Shown here: positions 1 through 10,239 of the stretch, one piece after another
How the letters are laid out: each line of letters starts with the position of its first letter
How positions within the stretch are numbered: position 1 is the stretch's first letter
NCBI GenBank assembly: GCA_022839105.1
Contig: JALHDH010000039.1
Coordinates: forward strand, 1-26,130
Direction of reading: 5' to 3'
Source: a bacterium
Lineage (GTDB): Bacteria > Vulcanimicrobiota > Xenobia > Xenobiales > Xenobiaceae
Length of the DNA stretch: 26,130 nucleotides
Made by a program: the position numbers and the translations under genes
The notes under the pieces: generated by a model
The model's input: only the letters and a program-made list of their open reading frames with translations
The model's database searches: none
Told to the model about the DNA's origin: nothing

Positions 1-1
1 G

Positions 2-658
2 TACAAGATCGGCTACTGGCTGGGCTCGACCCCGCGGACCATCGAGATCTCCAACATCGTGGGCTGCGTGGCGGCCTCGTTCGCGACCACCGCGGTGATC
101 CTGCTCATGGCCGAGGTCTACGGGTTCAGCAAGACCCCCATGCACCCCACCCCCCTGCCGGCCCCCCAGCCCAACGCCATGGCCGCCGTCTTGACCGGTG
201 TCATGGGCGACGGAGGAGCCCCCTGGTTCCTGTACGTCATCGGCGCCGTCTTCGCCATCGCCTCCGAGATGTGCGGCATCTCGGGCCTGGCCTTCGCCCT
301 GGGGATGTACCTGCCGATGGACCTGAACTCGCCACTGGTCCTGGGGGCCTTCGTCTCCTGGATGCTCTCGCGCTCCAAGGGCAGCGAGGCCACCCGCAAG
401 GCCCGCCTGGACAAGGGGACCCTGGTCGCCTCGGGCTTCATCGCCGGAGGAGCCCTGATCGGGGTCTTCACGGCGCTGCTGAAGTTCCTGGAGGACCAGT
501 GGCGCGTCACCCTGATCCCGGATCTGACGGCTGTTCCCGGCCTGGGCCTGTGGCTTGCGGAGTGGGCCAACTGGAACGGCCTGGCTTTGTTCTGCGTCCT
601 GGGAGCCTGGCTCTACTGGAACTCCTGGAAGGCCCGCTCGGAAGAAGCCACCGACTGA
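2..658 (+). CDS. OPT-family oligopeptide transporter, C-terminal part (5' end outside window)
   Basis: The reading frame is open from the left edge and codes for 218 residues before a TGA stop, so only the C-terminus of a membrane transporter is present. Hydrophobic segments appear at about residues 18-40 (ending MAEVYGF), 76-98, 106-120, 145-162 and 188-207. The stretch GLAFALGMYLPMDLNSPLVL resembles the late conserved block of OPT/YSL proteins, where a small-residue helix leads into a Y-L-P-x-x-L-x-x-P motif. Members of this family carry oligopeptides or metal chelates into the cell by proton symport; the substrate cannot be told here. The gene ends 4 bases from the oppositely oriented SGNH gene, so its terminator must lie inside that gene (see 666-705). 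An internal GTG at 59 is not needed as a start. The family call is by remembered motif, not by search. Confidence 0.75.
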   Translation, partial: YKIGYWLGSTPRTIEISNIVGCVAASFATTAVILLMAEVYGFSKTPMHPTPLPAPQPNAMAAVLTGVMGDGGAPWFLYVIGAVFAIASEMCGISGLAFALGMYLPMDLNSPLVLGAFVSWMLSRSKGSEATRKARLDKGTLVASGFIAGGALIGVFTALLKFLEDQWRVTLIPDLTAVPGLGLWLAEWANWNGLALFCVLGAWLYWNSWKARSEEATD

Positions 659-662
659 GCCT

Positions 663-2018
663 TCAGCTTCCCGGGGTCCGGGGCCGCCCCGGCACCCCGG
701 GAAGCAGGCCTTTCTCGAGCAGGAAATCGCCGATCTCGGTGGCCTGCATGATCGTCCCCTCGACGGTCGGATGGCTGTCATCCTGCAGGTACTGCGCGAT
801 GTCGGGGCGCATCCTCCAGTCCTCGTGGATGTCGATATGGGGGATGTCATAGAGGTAGGCCAGGTCCTGCATCCGGAGATCCGGATCGTCTGGTTTCAAG
901 GCACTGGAATGCGCCTTCTTCTGCAGTTCGGGGTCCCGCATCCGCCGGTACAGGGCGACCAGTTCGGCATCGGGCCTGGGGGGGCCGGGAACCATGAAGT
1001 GGTCCTCGGAATGACTGTAGGGAGAATACAACACGAGCTGGATGCCGCGTTCCTGGCATTCGCGCATGAACCAGCGGAAGTACCTCGCATTGAAACGGGA
1101 CTGCAGCCGGCTGGTCCCATCATGCAAGGGATGCGGCGGGAGGATCGGTTCGGTTCGGGCCATGGCCGCCAGGACGGACTGACGACACGTCATGTAGAGC
1201 ATGCTCTCGAAGGCCAGCGCACGCAGACTGCTGAAGGGCCACCGGTGGGACGGCTCTGGATCCCCGTTCTCGTCCACCAGGTGGACATCGAAATAGGAGA
1301 AGCCCAGGATCACCAGATCCGGCTTGTAGACGTCCACGAGGTCCTCGAAGACCATCTGCCCCTGCCAGATGGAGTATCCGAAGACCGCTCCGTTCTGCAC
1401 CCGGATCCAGGCCTCGGGGCACTTCTTGCGCAGGTACCCCTGCATGACGAAGGGATAGGTCTGGGTCTCGGAGAGGTTGTCGCCCGCCGAGACCGAGTTT
1501 CCCAGGCACAGGATTCGAAACTCTCCGGGTCGGCGATCCGGATCGATCTCGAGTCCCCGAAGACCGTAGGAGTTCACGGTGAAGTCCGGGTGCGTCGTGT
1601 GGCGATTGAAGGTCCAGTAGCGGGCGGCGTGAGGGGCCAGGTAATTCTCCTCCCGATAGGACCACAGCCTGCCCTGAATCGAGAATTCGGCACCAAGAGT
1701 GCCTCCGAGCACAAGCAGCACCTGCGCCAGAACCATCACCCAGACCCGCGGGCGCACCCGCGCCGGCAGGAGGATCGCGAGCAACTCGAGGAAGACCAGG
1801 GCCGCCAGCACGACCATCGCCAGGAAGACGATCTCCATCTCGAGGGCCGGCAGAAGCCCGGTTGGCGGAAAGGTCCCGCCACCACCGACCGGGTGGCCTT
1901 CGAGAGTCGACCAGTGGGCCTGCGGATTGGCCCGGAGCCTGAAATAGAAGATCCCCACCCCCAGAAGGGCGAGGTTCAGGAGGAGGGCGTTGATCCTGGC
2001 TTTGACGACGCGTTCCAT
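663..2018 (-). CDS. Membrane-anchored SGNH/GDSL hydrolase-like protein
   Basis: A 451-residue protein with three likely membrane helices near the N-terminus (about 10-26, 60-84 and 91-110) and a soluble SGNH-type domain from about residue 165. Block I reads LGNSVSAGD (N174, S175), so the usual GDS is GNS. A block II-like glycine follows in QNGAVFGYS (about 209-216), and block V is DDSHPT with D413 and H416 as the expected Asp-His pair. Block III, usually G-x-N-D, is GFSYFD (239-244) and lacks the Asn. SGNH enzymes are Ser hydrolases acting on esters or on O-acetyl groups of cell-envelope polymers; an extracytoplasmic deacetylase or acyl-processing role is inferred only. The ATG at 2018 has only a weak GAGG about 11 bases upstream. 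It is the last gene after clpC-deoB on the minus strand and has its own 155-base leader. Confidence 0.7.
   Translation of the reverse strand: MERVVKARINALLLNLALLGVGIFYFRLRANPQAHWSTLEGHPVGGGGTFPPTGLLPALEMEIVFLAMVVLAALVFLELLAILLPARVRPRVWVMVLAQVLLVLGGTLGAEFSIQGRLWSYREENYLAPHAARYWTFNRHTTHPDFTVNSYGLRGLEIDPDRRPGEFRILCLGNSVSAGDNLSETQTYPFVMQGYLRKKCPEAWIRVQNGAVFGYSIWQGQMVFEDLVDVYKPDLVILGFSYFDVHLVDENGDPEPSHRWPFSSLRALAFESMLYMTCRQSVLAAMARTEPILPPHPLHDGTSRLQSRFNARYFRWFMRECQERGIQLVLYSPYSHSEDHFMVPGPPRPDAELVALYRRMRDPELQKKAHSSALKPDDPDLRMQDLAYLYDIPHIDIHEDWRMRPDIAQYLQDDSHPTVEGTIMQATEIGDFLLEKGLLPGVPGRPRTPGS
666..705 (+). terminator. Long hairpin inside the 3' end of the opposing gene, likely terminator of the transporter
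   Basis: A perfect 12-bp stem (GCTTCCCGGGGT at 666-677 against ACCCCGGGAAGC at 694-705) encloses a second perfect 6-bp stem (CCGGGG 678-683 with CCCCGG 687-692, loop CCG), leaving one unpaired C at 693. It begins 8 bases after the transporter stop at 658. On the plus strand it is followed by AGGCCTTTCT, a weak T-rich stretch. The minus strand has no T run after it. It also codes the last residues of the SGNH-like protein, so the two functions share the DNA. Confidence 0.55.
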
Positions 2019-2030
2019 GGTTCCGGGGAC

Positions 2031-2064
2031 CTCGCGGGGACGCGAGAGGGTTCTAAACCTCTCG
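2031..2064 (-). promoter_or_regulatory. Two overlapping, mutually exclusive hairpins in the leader of the SGNH-like gene
   Basis: CTCGCG (2031-2036) pairs with CGCGAG (2041-2046) across a 4-base loop. CGAGAGG (2043-2049) pairs with CCTCTCG (2058-2064) across an 8-base loop. The two stems share bases 2043-2046 and so cannot form together. They lie 13-46 bases upstream of the start at 2018. I see no clear promoter boxes in 2019-2173. Confidence 0.25.
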
Positions 2065-2173
2065 GTTCCAGGATTCCCCCCTCCAGGATCGGCCCATCCC
2101 CCTTGCCTGCACCCGCATCAGGCCGACAGGAATTCTTCGCCCCCCTGGCAGGCGTTCCGCCCCTGCCTCCCCT

Positions 2174-3340
2174 TCAAGCCAGAAGGGAGTCTCCCACCGG
2201 AGGCGCCGGAACCTTGAAGACCTGGGCCAGGGTGGCCGCCAGGTCGGCAAAGGTCCCTCGAATCCCGTAGTCCCGGCCTCCGGGCAGAGAAGGCGAGTAG
2301 AGAACGAGCGGGGCGTACTCACGGGCGTGGTCGGTACTGGGAGTGGTCGGATCATTGCCGTGGTCGGCCGTCAGGATCAGCAGATCCGTCGGAAGCATCC
2401 GGCCCAGAAGGTCCTCGAGGTAGCCATCGAAGGTCTCCAGGGCGCGGGCGAAGCCCGCCGCATCCTGGCGATGCCCGTAGAGCATGTCGAAGTCCTCGAA
2501 GTTGGTGAAGACCAGCCGGCAATCGGTCTGCATCGCCTCCAGGGTGGCCTCGTAGTGTTCCTGGTTGGTCTGGGTCCGGCGACTCCAGGCGAACCCCCGA
2601 CCTCCGAAGACCTCGGGGACCACGCCGACCCCGGCGACCTGGATGCCGGCGGCGGCCAGGTGGTCCAGGACGTTCGTGGGAGGGTCCAGCGGGAAGTCCT
2701 TGCGGCGTTCGGTACGCCGGAAGGCGCCGGGCTGGCCCTCGAAGGGGCGCGCGATCACGCGCTGGACGCCGTGCTCTCCCTGCAGGATCCCCCGGGCGAT
2801 CCGACAGAGCTCGTACAGACGCTCGATCGGCACGATCCCCTCATGGCAGGCCACCTGGAAGACGCTGTCGGCACTGGTGTAGAGGATCGGCTTGCCGGTC
2901 TGGAGGTGTTCTTCTCCAAGGTCGCGGATGATATCGGTGCCCGAGGCCGGGTAGTTGCCCAGGACTCCGACCCCCGCAGCCTCCTCGAAGGCTGCCACCA
3001 GTTCCCTGGGGAAGCCGTCGGGATAGGTCGGGAAGGGGCGATCCACCAGGATGCCCATCATCTCCCAGTGGCCGGTCACCGTGTCCTTGCCCCCCATGGA
3101 GCGCTCCTGAAGACGGCCGAACGAACCGATCGGCTCGGGGAAGGGGCCTGCCCCCTCCAGGTCCAGGGCATTGCCCAACCCCAGCCTGCGCAGGGTCGGG
3201 ATCTTCAATCCTCCCACGGCGCGGGCCACGTTGACCAGGGTATTCCCCCGGTTGGCGCCCGTATCCCCAAAGAGCTCGGCGTCGGGGGCGGTGCCGGCGC
3301 CGCAGCCATCCATGACCAGAAGAAGAGTGCGTTCAATCAT
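2174..3340 (-). CDS. deoB: Phosphopentomutase
   Basis: A 388-residue protein, the normal length for DeoB. It interconverts ribose (or deoxyribose) 1-phosphate and 5-phosphate, linking nucleoside salvage to central sugar metabolism in the cytoplasm. It belongs to the alkaline phosphatase superfamily with two Mn ions. Visible hallmarks are MDGCGAG with metal ligand D11, the phospho-acceptor Thr in GGKDTVTGHWEMMG (T87), FEDFDMLYGHRQD (D285, H290), and LTADHGNDPT...TDHAREYAP with D326, H327 and H338. The open frame continues 59 codons upstream, but that extension crosses the clpC terminator and has no family match; MIERTLLLVMDG at 3340 fits known N-termini. No good Shine-Dalgarno precedes this ATG. 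It lies downstream of clpC, probably transcribed separately. With a psuK-like kinase at the right end, the window has two nucleoside salvage genes. Confidence 0.95.
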   Translation of the reverse strand: MIERTLLLVMDGCGAGTAPDAELFGDTGANRGNTLVNVARAVGGLKIPTLRRLGLGNALDLEGAGPFPEPIGSFGRLQERSMGGKDTVTGHWEMMGILVDRPFPTYPDGFPRELVAAFEEAAGVGVLGNYPASGTDIIRDLGEEHLQTGKPILYTSADSVFQVACHEGIVPIERLYELCRIARGILQGEHGVQRVIARPFEGQPGAFRRTERRKDFPLDPPTNVLDHLAAAGIQVAGVGVVPEVFGGRGFAWSRRTQTNQEHYEATLEAMQTDCRLVFTNFEDFDMLYGHRQDAAGFARALETFDGYLEDLLGRMLPTDLLILTADHGNDPTTPSTDHAREYAPLVLYSPSLPGGRDYGIRGTFADLAATLAQVFKVPAPPVGDSLLA

Positions 3341-3395
3341 GTCCGGGCAATACGAGATCCCGGGTGAAGGCTCCTGCGCCAGCCAGGCGACGCAT

Positions 3396-3408
3396 GGTTC
3401 CAGGAACC
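3396..3408. promoter_or_regulatory. Short dyad GGTTCCAGGAACC upstream of deoB
   Basis: Two perfect 6-base arms are separated by one base, 56-68 bases upstream of the deoB start and just after the clpC terminator, where a deoB promoter would sit. It could be an operator; no factor can be named. The first ten bases recur at 2064-2073 upstream of the SGNH-like gene. Confidence 0.2.
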
Positions 3409-3430
3409 CCTGGACACGAGAGGCGGAAAA

Positions 3431-3468
3431 GGTCGAGGGTCCGGGAGCAGGCTCCCGGACCCTCGACC
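3431..3468 (-). terminator. Rho-independent terminator of clpC
   Basis: A perfect 18-bp inverted repeat, GGTCGAGGGTCCGGGAGC (3431-3448) and its complement at 3451-3468, with a 2-base centre. An extra A-T pair (3430/3469) extends it. Read on the minus strand, the stem starts 15 bases after the clpC stop and is followed by TTTTCC, the classical layout of an intrinsic terminator. It sits between clpC and deoB, so deoB probably needs its own promoter. Confidence 0.9.
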
Positions 3469-3482
3469 TGGTGGACCCCGCC

Positions 3483-5972
<2,490 letters not shown>

Positions 5973-5976
5973 AAGA

Positions 5977-5982
5977 CCTCCT
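5977..5982 (-). promoter_or_regulatory. Strong Shine-Dalgarno of clpC
   Basis: On the minus strand AGGAGG is followed by TCTT and then ATG. It is the most perfect ribosome site in the window and fixes the clpC start at 5972. Confidence 0.85.
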
Positions 5983-6002
5983 AAATCCGACCTCTGGCGC
6001 AG

Positions 6003-6014
6003 GGGACGCGTCCC
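6003..6014. promoter_or_regulatory. Perfect 12-bp palindrome in the clpC promoter region
   Basis: GGGACGCGTCCC lies 31-42 bases upstream of the clpC start in a 173-base gap (5973-6145). The gap shows neither a CIRCE element (TTAGCACTC-N9-GAGTGCTAA) nor a CtsR heptad repeat (GGTCAAA type). The palindrome may be an operator for a different regulator, or merely a GC-rich coincidence. No convincing -35/-10 pair was found. Confidence 0.25.
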
Positions 6015-6126
6015 GTGTCCACCCGGAACCCGGGGTCACGACGTTCCCGGACGCCGGGCGAGAACCCTCCAGGGCTGCCATCCTGCGTTGAACCCCGCCT
6101 CCTTCTCGCGACACCGGCTGAACCCT

Positions 6127-6141
6127 GCGCCCGGAGGGCGC
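6127..6141 (-). terminator. Small GC hairpin after the six-gene unit
   Basis: GCGCCC (6127-6132) pairs with GGGCGC (6136-6141) over a 3-base loop, 4 bases beyond the stop of the cysteine-cluster gene. There is no T run on the minus strand after it, so it is a weak terminator candidate at the end of the operon. Confidence 0.3.
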
Positions 6142-6145
6142 CCAT

Positions 6146-8680
6146 TCAAATCGGCAGGTCCTCGATTGCCTCAATCATGAATCTCCCTCGAGGAGGGCTG
6201 TGCTCCAGCCGGATACGCCAATCCAGCGCCCCGCCGGCTCCCGGCCCCTCCTGCAGGCGCCGAAGGGCCTGCTCGGCCAGGTGGACGAGCAGGTGTGCGG
6301 GGGTCCCAGGCCGGGCCGCCAACAGGAGGTTCAGGTCGGGGGCCGCCACCTCCACGATCTCTGGAATGCCCAGACTGGCCGCTTCGCAAACCCCGGCCAC
6401 GAGGCCCGGATGGCAGGCCAGGGATGCGGCGTCCGGCCCGATGAAGGCGGCGGCCCAGTGGGTGGGGTCGGCCAGGGCCAGCACCCGATAATGCCCCCCG
6501 GTGCGGTCCAGATCCCTCTCCAGCAGACCCGCCAGCTCTTCCTGGCGGATCCCGTGACGCTGCAAATCCGAGGTCTCCAGACAGACCAGGTGGTGGACGC
6601 ACTCGCGCATCACGATCGCAGCAAGCCCCTGAACTTCCACCCGGACCAGGTCGGCGGCCCGCTCTGCAGGCACGGCTGCCAGCCAGGCGGGGCCGCGGAC
6701 CTTGAGGGCCAGGTGGGCCGGCTGGCCACATCGACACGTCTCCAGGGTCTGCGATTCGGGACCCAGGTGGAACCTCAGATGGCGCTCGGGCCCTTCGGGA
6801 CTGCCCAGGACGGCATCCAGATCCAGTTCGACGAGGTCCCCCCCGGGACGGCGCACGCGCAGACGCCTGGTCCGGGGCTCGACCTCGACTTCCCCCTGCG
6901 CCACGAGCGTCTCGGCCAGATCGACGGCAGAGCGCACCTGGTGCAGGGTCTGCCGGGCCCGGCGGACCGCTCCCACGGCGATCTCCTCGGGGTGGAGCCC
7001 AAGGCGGACTCCGGAATCCAGGGTTTCGCCCAGGTCCAGGGCGGCCCAGGATCGGTGTTCCTGCAACAAGAGACGCTCGGGGCACCGAGGGTCCGGGTCA
7101 TGCGTGAGGCCCTCGGAGCGAAGGGCCTCACGCACCCTCCCGACGAAGCCCGGCCAATCCACCAGGGCCACGGCCCCGAGGCTCCCCTCCTCCAGGCGGG
7201 CGGTGAACTCTCCGGTCCAGGCCCGAAAGCCCGGTCCGGACCGAGGCCTCTGGCCCGCCAGCGAGATGGAGCGGGTGGTCCGGCCTCGCAGGCCCCGCAG
7301 GATCTCCTCCAGGCGTCGCGCCGTCGGCTCGGGATGGCCGGCCGGAAGAGCCACCAGCCAGGTCAAATCCCCGACCGGAGTGGCCTCGGCCTGCCCGCTG
7401 CGGCCAACCCGAGCCAGAAGACCGGTCCAGGAGGAGCACAGCGAGTCGCGCCTTCCCAGGACCTCGAAAAGGACCTCGACTTCAGGCAGGCCGGGCAAAA
7501 AGCGCGTCAGGCCGGCCGGTTCGTTCAGCGACCATGCCTCCAGAAGACGGCCGTTGGAGGCTCGCACGATCTCGACGCGCACATCCACCCCCGGCCAGGC
7601 CAGGCAGCGGGCGAACATCGCATGCTGAAGGTTCTTCTGGGAGAGCATGCCTCCGCAGGCGCAAGGGGACTCCCGGGAGGAGGCGGCCACGAGCCTCCGC
7701 GCCTGGAGGCGATCCCGCTCCAGGAAGAGCGCGGAGGGTTCCAGGGAGCGTACCTCCTGGTGGAGTCGACCGCACCTGGAGCAGCTCCAGGTCCTCGACA
7801 GCTCCGGAACATCCTCCAGCTCGCCGGCATCCAGCAGGGCCGAGCGCCGAGCTCGAGCGAGTTCGGCCGCCTCCCATCCTTCGGGTCCCTGCGCCGCCTC
7901 CGCCGGATCAGCCCACTCGATCCAGGCCAGCATCGACTCGGGGGGGAAGGCCGAGGGTTCCCTGGCCAGCAGGCCGGCCGTCCGGGCGGCCTCGGCCAGG
8001 AGCCCTCCGCCTTCAGGCCTCAAGAGGACCTCCCGGGCCACCTCCCCCGCGCGGAGCCTCAAGGGGCCGGCCGGAGTCCCGTACTCGAAGACCGGCAGGC
8101 CCTCGCCCAGAATCCGGCACTCCCCAGGAAGCATCAGGCTGGCCCCCAGGAAGAGACCCAGGGCCCGTGAGGCGGCGGGCAGGGTCGGCAACTCGGGTTG
8201 GGGTCGGGCCAGGGCGGTCATCTCGTCGTCCAGGACGCTCAGACCGGTGGGATTGGTCCGCACCTCCCGTCCCAGGGCCTCGGAGAGGACCGACTCGATG
8301 GCGGCGGCGTCCTGCAAGAGGCCGCCGCCCTGCGCCAGGATCAACGAGAAATGGAATCGACGCCTCGGCCCCGGCCTCGACAGCGCCCGGAGCGGGGTCT
8401 CGACGGTCCGGCCCAGCTCATCCAGGAAAAGGAGGGTATCGCCTGAGAGCGGGCCCAGGACCAGATGGGCCAGCCTTCGAGCATACCCGGGGGTCCCGAC
8501 CTCCGGCCCGGCGCTCAGCAGGGTGGCCCTCTCCCCGCCCAGCAGGACGCGCCCCAGGGCCTGCAGGGGGCCATCCGGGGTGGAGAGGAGTTCCGGGCCG
8601 GCTTCCATGAACCAGGCCTCACCCAGGCCGGCCAGGAACCTGGAGACCGCGGGAGTGGGGACCAGACGTCTGGCCTTCAT
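6146..8680 (-). CDS. Large cysteine-cluster protein of unknown function
   Basis: An 844-residue protein I do not recognise. The start ATG at 8680 overlaps the upstream stop (ATGA), which rules out the longer open frame reaching back to 9085. No signal peptide or membrane helix is obvious. Two groups of Cys/His could bind metal: C300-x2-C303 with C340-x-C342, and C649-x-C651 with C694/H697/C700. Both have a short CxxC or CxC knuckle opposite a second pair some 40 residues away, which resembles split zinc ribbons. The rest is Leu/Ala/Arg-rich mixed sequence with no NTPase or catalytic signature that I can see. The segment from about 725 to 844 looks like a compact alpha/beta C-terminal domain. 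It is the last gene of the six-gene unit and translationally coupled to the J-domain-like membrane protein, so a joint role is likely. It could be a chaperone-like, adaptor or envelope-stress protein; none is shown. Confidence 0.7.
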   Translation of the reverse strand: MKARRLVPTPAVSRFLAGLGEAWFMEAGPELLSTPDGPLQALGRVLLGGERATLLSAGPEVGTPGYARRLAHLVLGPLSGDTLLFLDELGRTVETPLRALSRPGPRRRFHFSLILAQGGGLLQDAAAIESVLSEALGREVRTNPTGLSVLDDEMTALARPQPELPTLPAASRALGLFLGASLMLPGECRILGEGLPVFEYGTPAGPLRLRAGEVAREVLLRPEGGGLLAEAARTAGLLAREPSAFPPESMLAWIEWADPAEAAQGPEGWEAAELARARRSALLDAGELEDVPELSRTWSCSRCGRLHQEVRSLEPSALFLERDRLQARRLVAASSRESPCACGGMLSQKNLQHAMFARCLAWPGVDVRVEIVRASNGRLLEAWSLNEPAGLTRFLPGLPEVEVLFEVLGRRDSLCSSWTGLLARVGRSGQAEATPVGDLTWLVALPAGHPEPTARRLEEILRGLRGRTTRSISLAGQRPRSGPGFRAWTGEFTARLEEGSLGAVALVDWPGFVGRVREALRSEGLTHDPDPRCPERLLLQEHRSWAALDLGETLDSGVRLGLHPEEIAVGAVRRARQTLHQVRSAVDLAETLVAQGEVEVEPRTRRLRVRRPGGDLVELDLDAVLGSPEGPERHLRFHLGPESQTLETCRCGQPAHLALKVRGPAWLAAVPAERAADLVRVEVQGLAAIVMRECVHHLVCLETSDLQRHGIRQEELAGLLERDLDRTGGHYRVLALADPTHWAAAFIGPDAASLACHPGLVAGVCEAASLGIPEIVEVAAPDLNLLLAARPGTPAHLLVHLAEQALRRLQEGPGAGGALDWRIRLEHSPPRGRFMIEAIEDLPI

Positions 8681-10239
8681 GGCAGGGGGGCCTCCAGGGC
8701 CTGGATCTCGCCGCGCACGAGGCGGACCGATTCGATCTCTGCGGGGAGCTCCTCGAGTCGGGTCCGCACCTTCTCGATCCGGGTCCGAAGTTCCCGAATC
8801 CGGGACCTTCCCTGGGAGTCCGGCCTGGAGGCGGCGGCTTCCTGGGCCAGGCTGCGCTCGAGCCGGGGCAGTTCCTGACGCGACAGGCGCCTGTGCTCGG
8901 ACTCCAGGTTCCTCAGGATCTGGTCGAGTTCGGAGAGCTTGGCCTGGCGGGCCTCGTGGGAGCGCTCCAGGTCGCGGGCCTCCGGGGTGGACAGGGCGGC
9001 CGGCCCGCTCCTGGCCGGGCCTCCCGGCTGCATCAGGTGGTCCAGCCGATGGCCCCGCATCCGGGTCAGATGGGTCGCCCCCCACAGGCAGAACATCAGG
9101 CCACCCACGACCAGGAGCCCGTGGATCAGGGTCAGGCCGTCTACAGGCAGACGCCCGAGGAACTCCGGGGCCCCGTCGGCCCGCTGGCGAACCCGATAAC
9201 GCCCCAGCGGGAGGATGGGCAGGTGCCCCACGATGAACATCAGGCGCGACTCATAGGAGTAGGTGGCCGGATCCACCTTCTCCATCCCGATCAGGGCCGT
9301 CCCCAGACCCGAGAACGAGATGACCAGGGGAGGGCGGGAGACCGGCTTGAGGCCCCGCACCACCAGGCGGGTGGCCATCTTGCGCCAGGCGTCCTCCACC
9401 CAACGAGCATCCGCAGGCAGGGTGGCCATGTCCCGGGCCCGCTGAATCGCCGCCTCGACGGCCTCCCGATTTCCTTCCCGGACGGCCTCCTCGGCTTCCT
9501 CCAGGGCGATCAGCATCCCGGCCCTTCGGGCCTGGTGGGTCTCGTAGCCGACCTCCTCCTGACCGATCCAACCGGGGCCGAAGAGCGGAATATGACCGCC
9601 TCCAGAGGCTCCACGGCGACCAGGCGAGAGGAGCTCCTGAAGCTCCCGAGCCGTCGATCGCTCCAGGCGGGCCAGCAACTCCTTGTCCGGAGCGGCCGCG
9701 CCCTCGCCATCCAGGAAGAGGGCTTCCAGCCGTCCCCCATCCACGACGTGACGCCACCAGACGCGTGCCAGTTCGGAATCGCGGATGGCGGCGGCCGGAC
9801 CTCGAGGAGCCGAGAGCGCCCGGGAATGATAGAGCACCGCCAGGTTGTGGGCGGCGGTCGTGCGCCATCCAGGCTCTTCCTTCCATGCCCGCTGCCACAA
9901 CTCGACGGCGACCTCGAAGCGTCCCGCCCGCGCGGCCTGCAAGGCCTCCCGGTCGACGGGAGTGCGTTCGTGGGGCCAGAGCAGACGCTCGCGGAGCCTT
10001 CCCTCCACCTCGACCAGGGCCGCGACGGCGCGACGCAAGTTCGCCTGGTCCTGACGGATCTCGGGAAGCCAGGGAAGATCCCCGTCCGGGCGGCGCCAGA
10101 CCCCCCGGGCGGCCCGCGCCAGGGCCTCGCGCGCCGCCGCCTCCAGGGCCTCGGGTGGCTGCTCGGCGGAAAGACCCAGAACACGGAAGGCCGAGCGGGA
10201 ATAGGCGCTCTCGGGAAGGGTCGGGATCCTGGTATTCAT
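8677..10239 (-). CDS. J-domain-like, single-pass membrane protein with C-terminal coiled coil
   Basis: A 520-residue protein with ATGA overlaps at both ends, which fix its start at 10239. The N-terminus (about 14-48, SAFRVLGLSAEQPPEALEAA) resembles the start of a J-domain or J-like helical hairpin but has no HPD motif. Residues 60-145 are helical, with LRRAVAALVEVEGRLRERLLW and AAHNLAVLYHSRAL, reminiscent of a family of J-like/TPR proteins in several phyla that I recall but cannot verify here. Residues 300-360 hold a beta-rich segment with HLPILPLGRYRV (339-350), a motif that in my recollection precedes membrane helices. One membrane helix follows at about 368-386. From about 417 to 512 the sequence is a highly charged coiled coil (RLSRQELPRLERSLAQE). 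The most plausible picture is a membrane scaffold with a large helical part and a coiled coil on either face. Its function is unknown. Confidence 0.7.
   Translation of the reverse strand: MNTRIPTLPESAYSRSAFRVLGLSAEQPPEALEAAAREALARAARGVWRRPDGDLPWLPEIRQDQANLRRAVAALVEVEGRLRERLLWPHERTPVDREALQAARAGRFEVAVELWQRAWKEEPGWRTTAAHNLAVLYHSRALSAPRGPAAAIRDSELARVWWRHVVDGGRLEALFLDGEGAAAPDKELLARLERSTARELQELLSPGRRGASGGGHIPLFGPGWIGQEEVGYETHQARRAGMLIALEEAEEAVREGNREAVEAAIQRARDMATLPADARWVEDAWRKMATRLVVRGLKPVSRPPLVISFSGLGTALIGMEKVDPATYSYESRLMFIVGHLPILPLGRYRVRQRADGAPEFLGRLPVDGLTLIHGLLVVGGLMFCLWGATHLTRMRGHRLDHLMQPGGPARSGPAALSTPEARDLERSHEARQAKLSELDQILRNLESEHRRLSRQELPRLERSLAQEAAASRPDSQGRSRIRELRTRIEKVRTRLEELPAEIESVRLVRGEIQALEAPLP

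Noticed and set aside
672..674. Transposon end suggested by the long inverted repeat at 666-705
   Set aside because: It is a compact stem-loop with no transposase or target duplication nearby; a terminator role fits better.
6200..8170. A 656-codon plus-strand frame antisense to the cysteine-cluster gene
   Set aside because: Gln/Gly/Arg-rich with no motif or ribosome site. The minus gene is supported by the ATGA coupling, although neither protein has a known family, so this is the least certain strand choice in the window.
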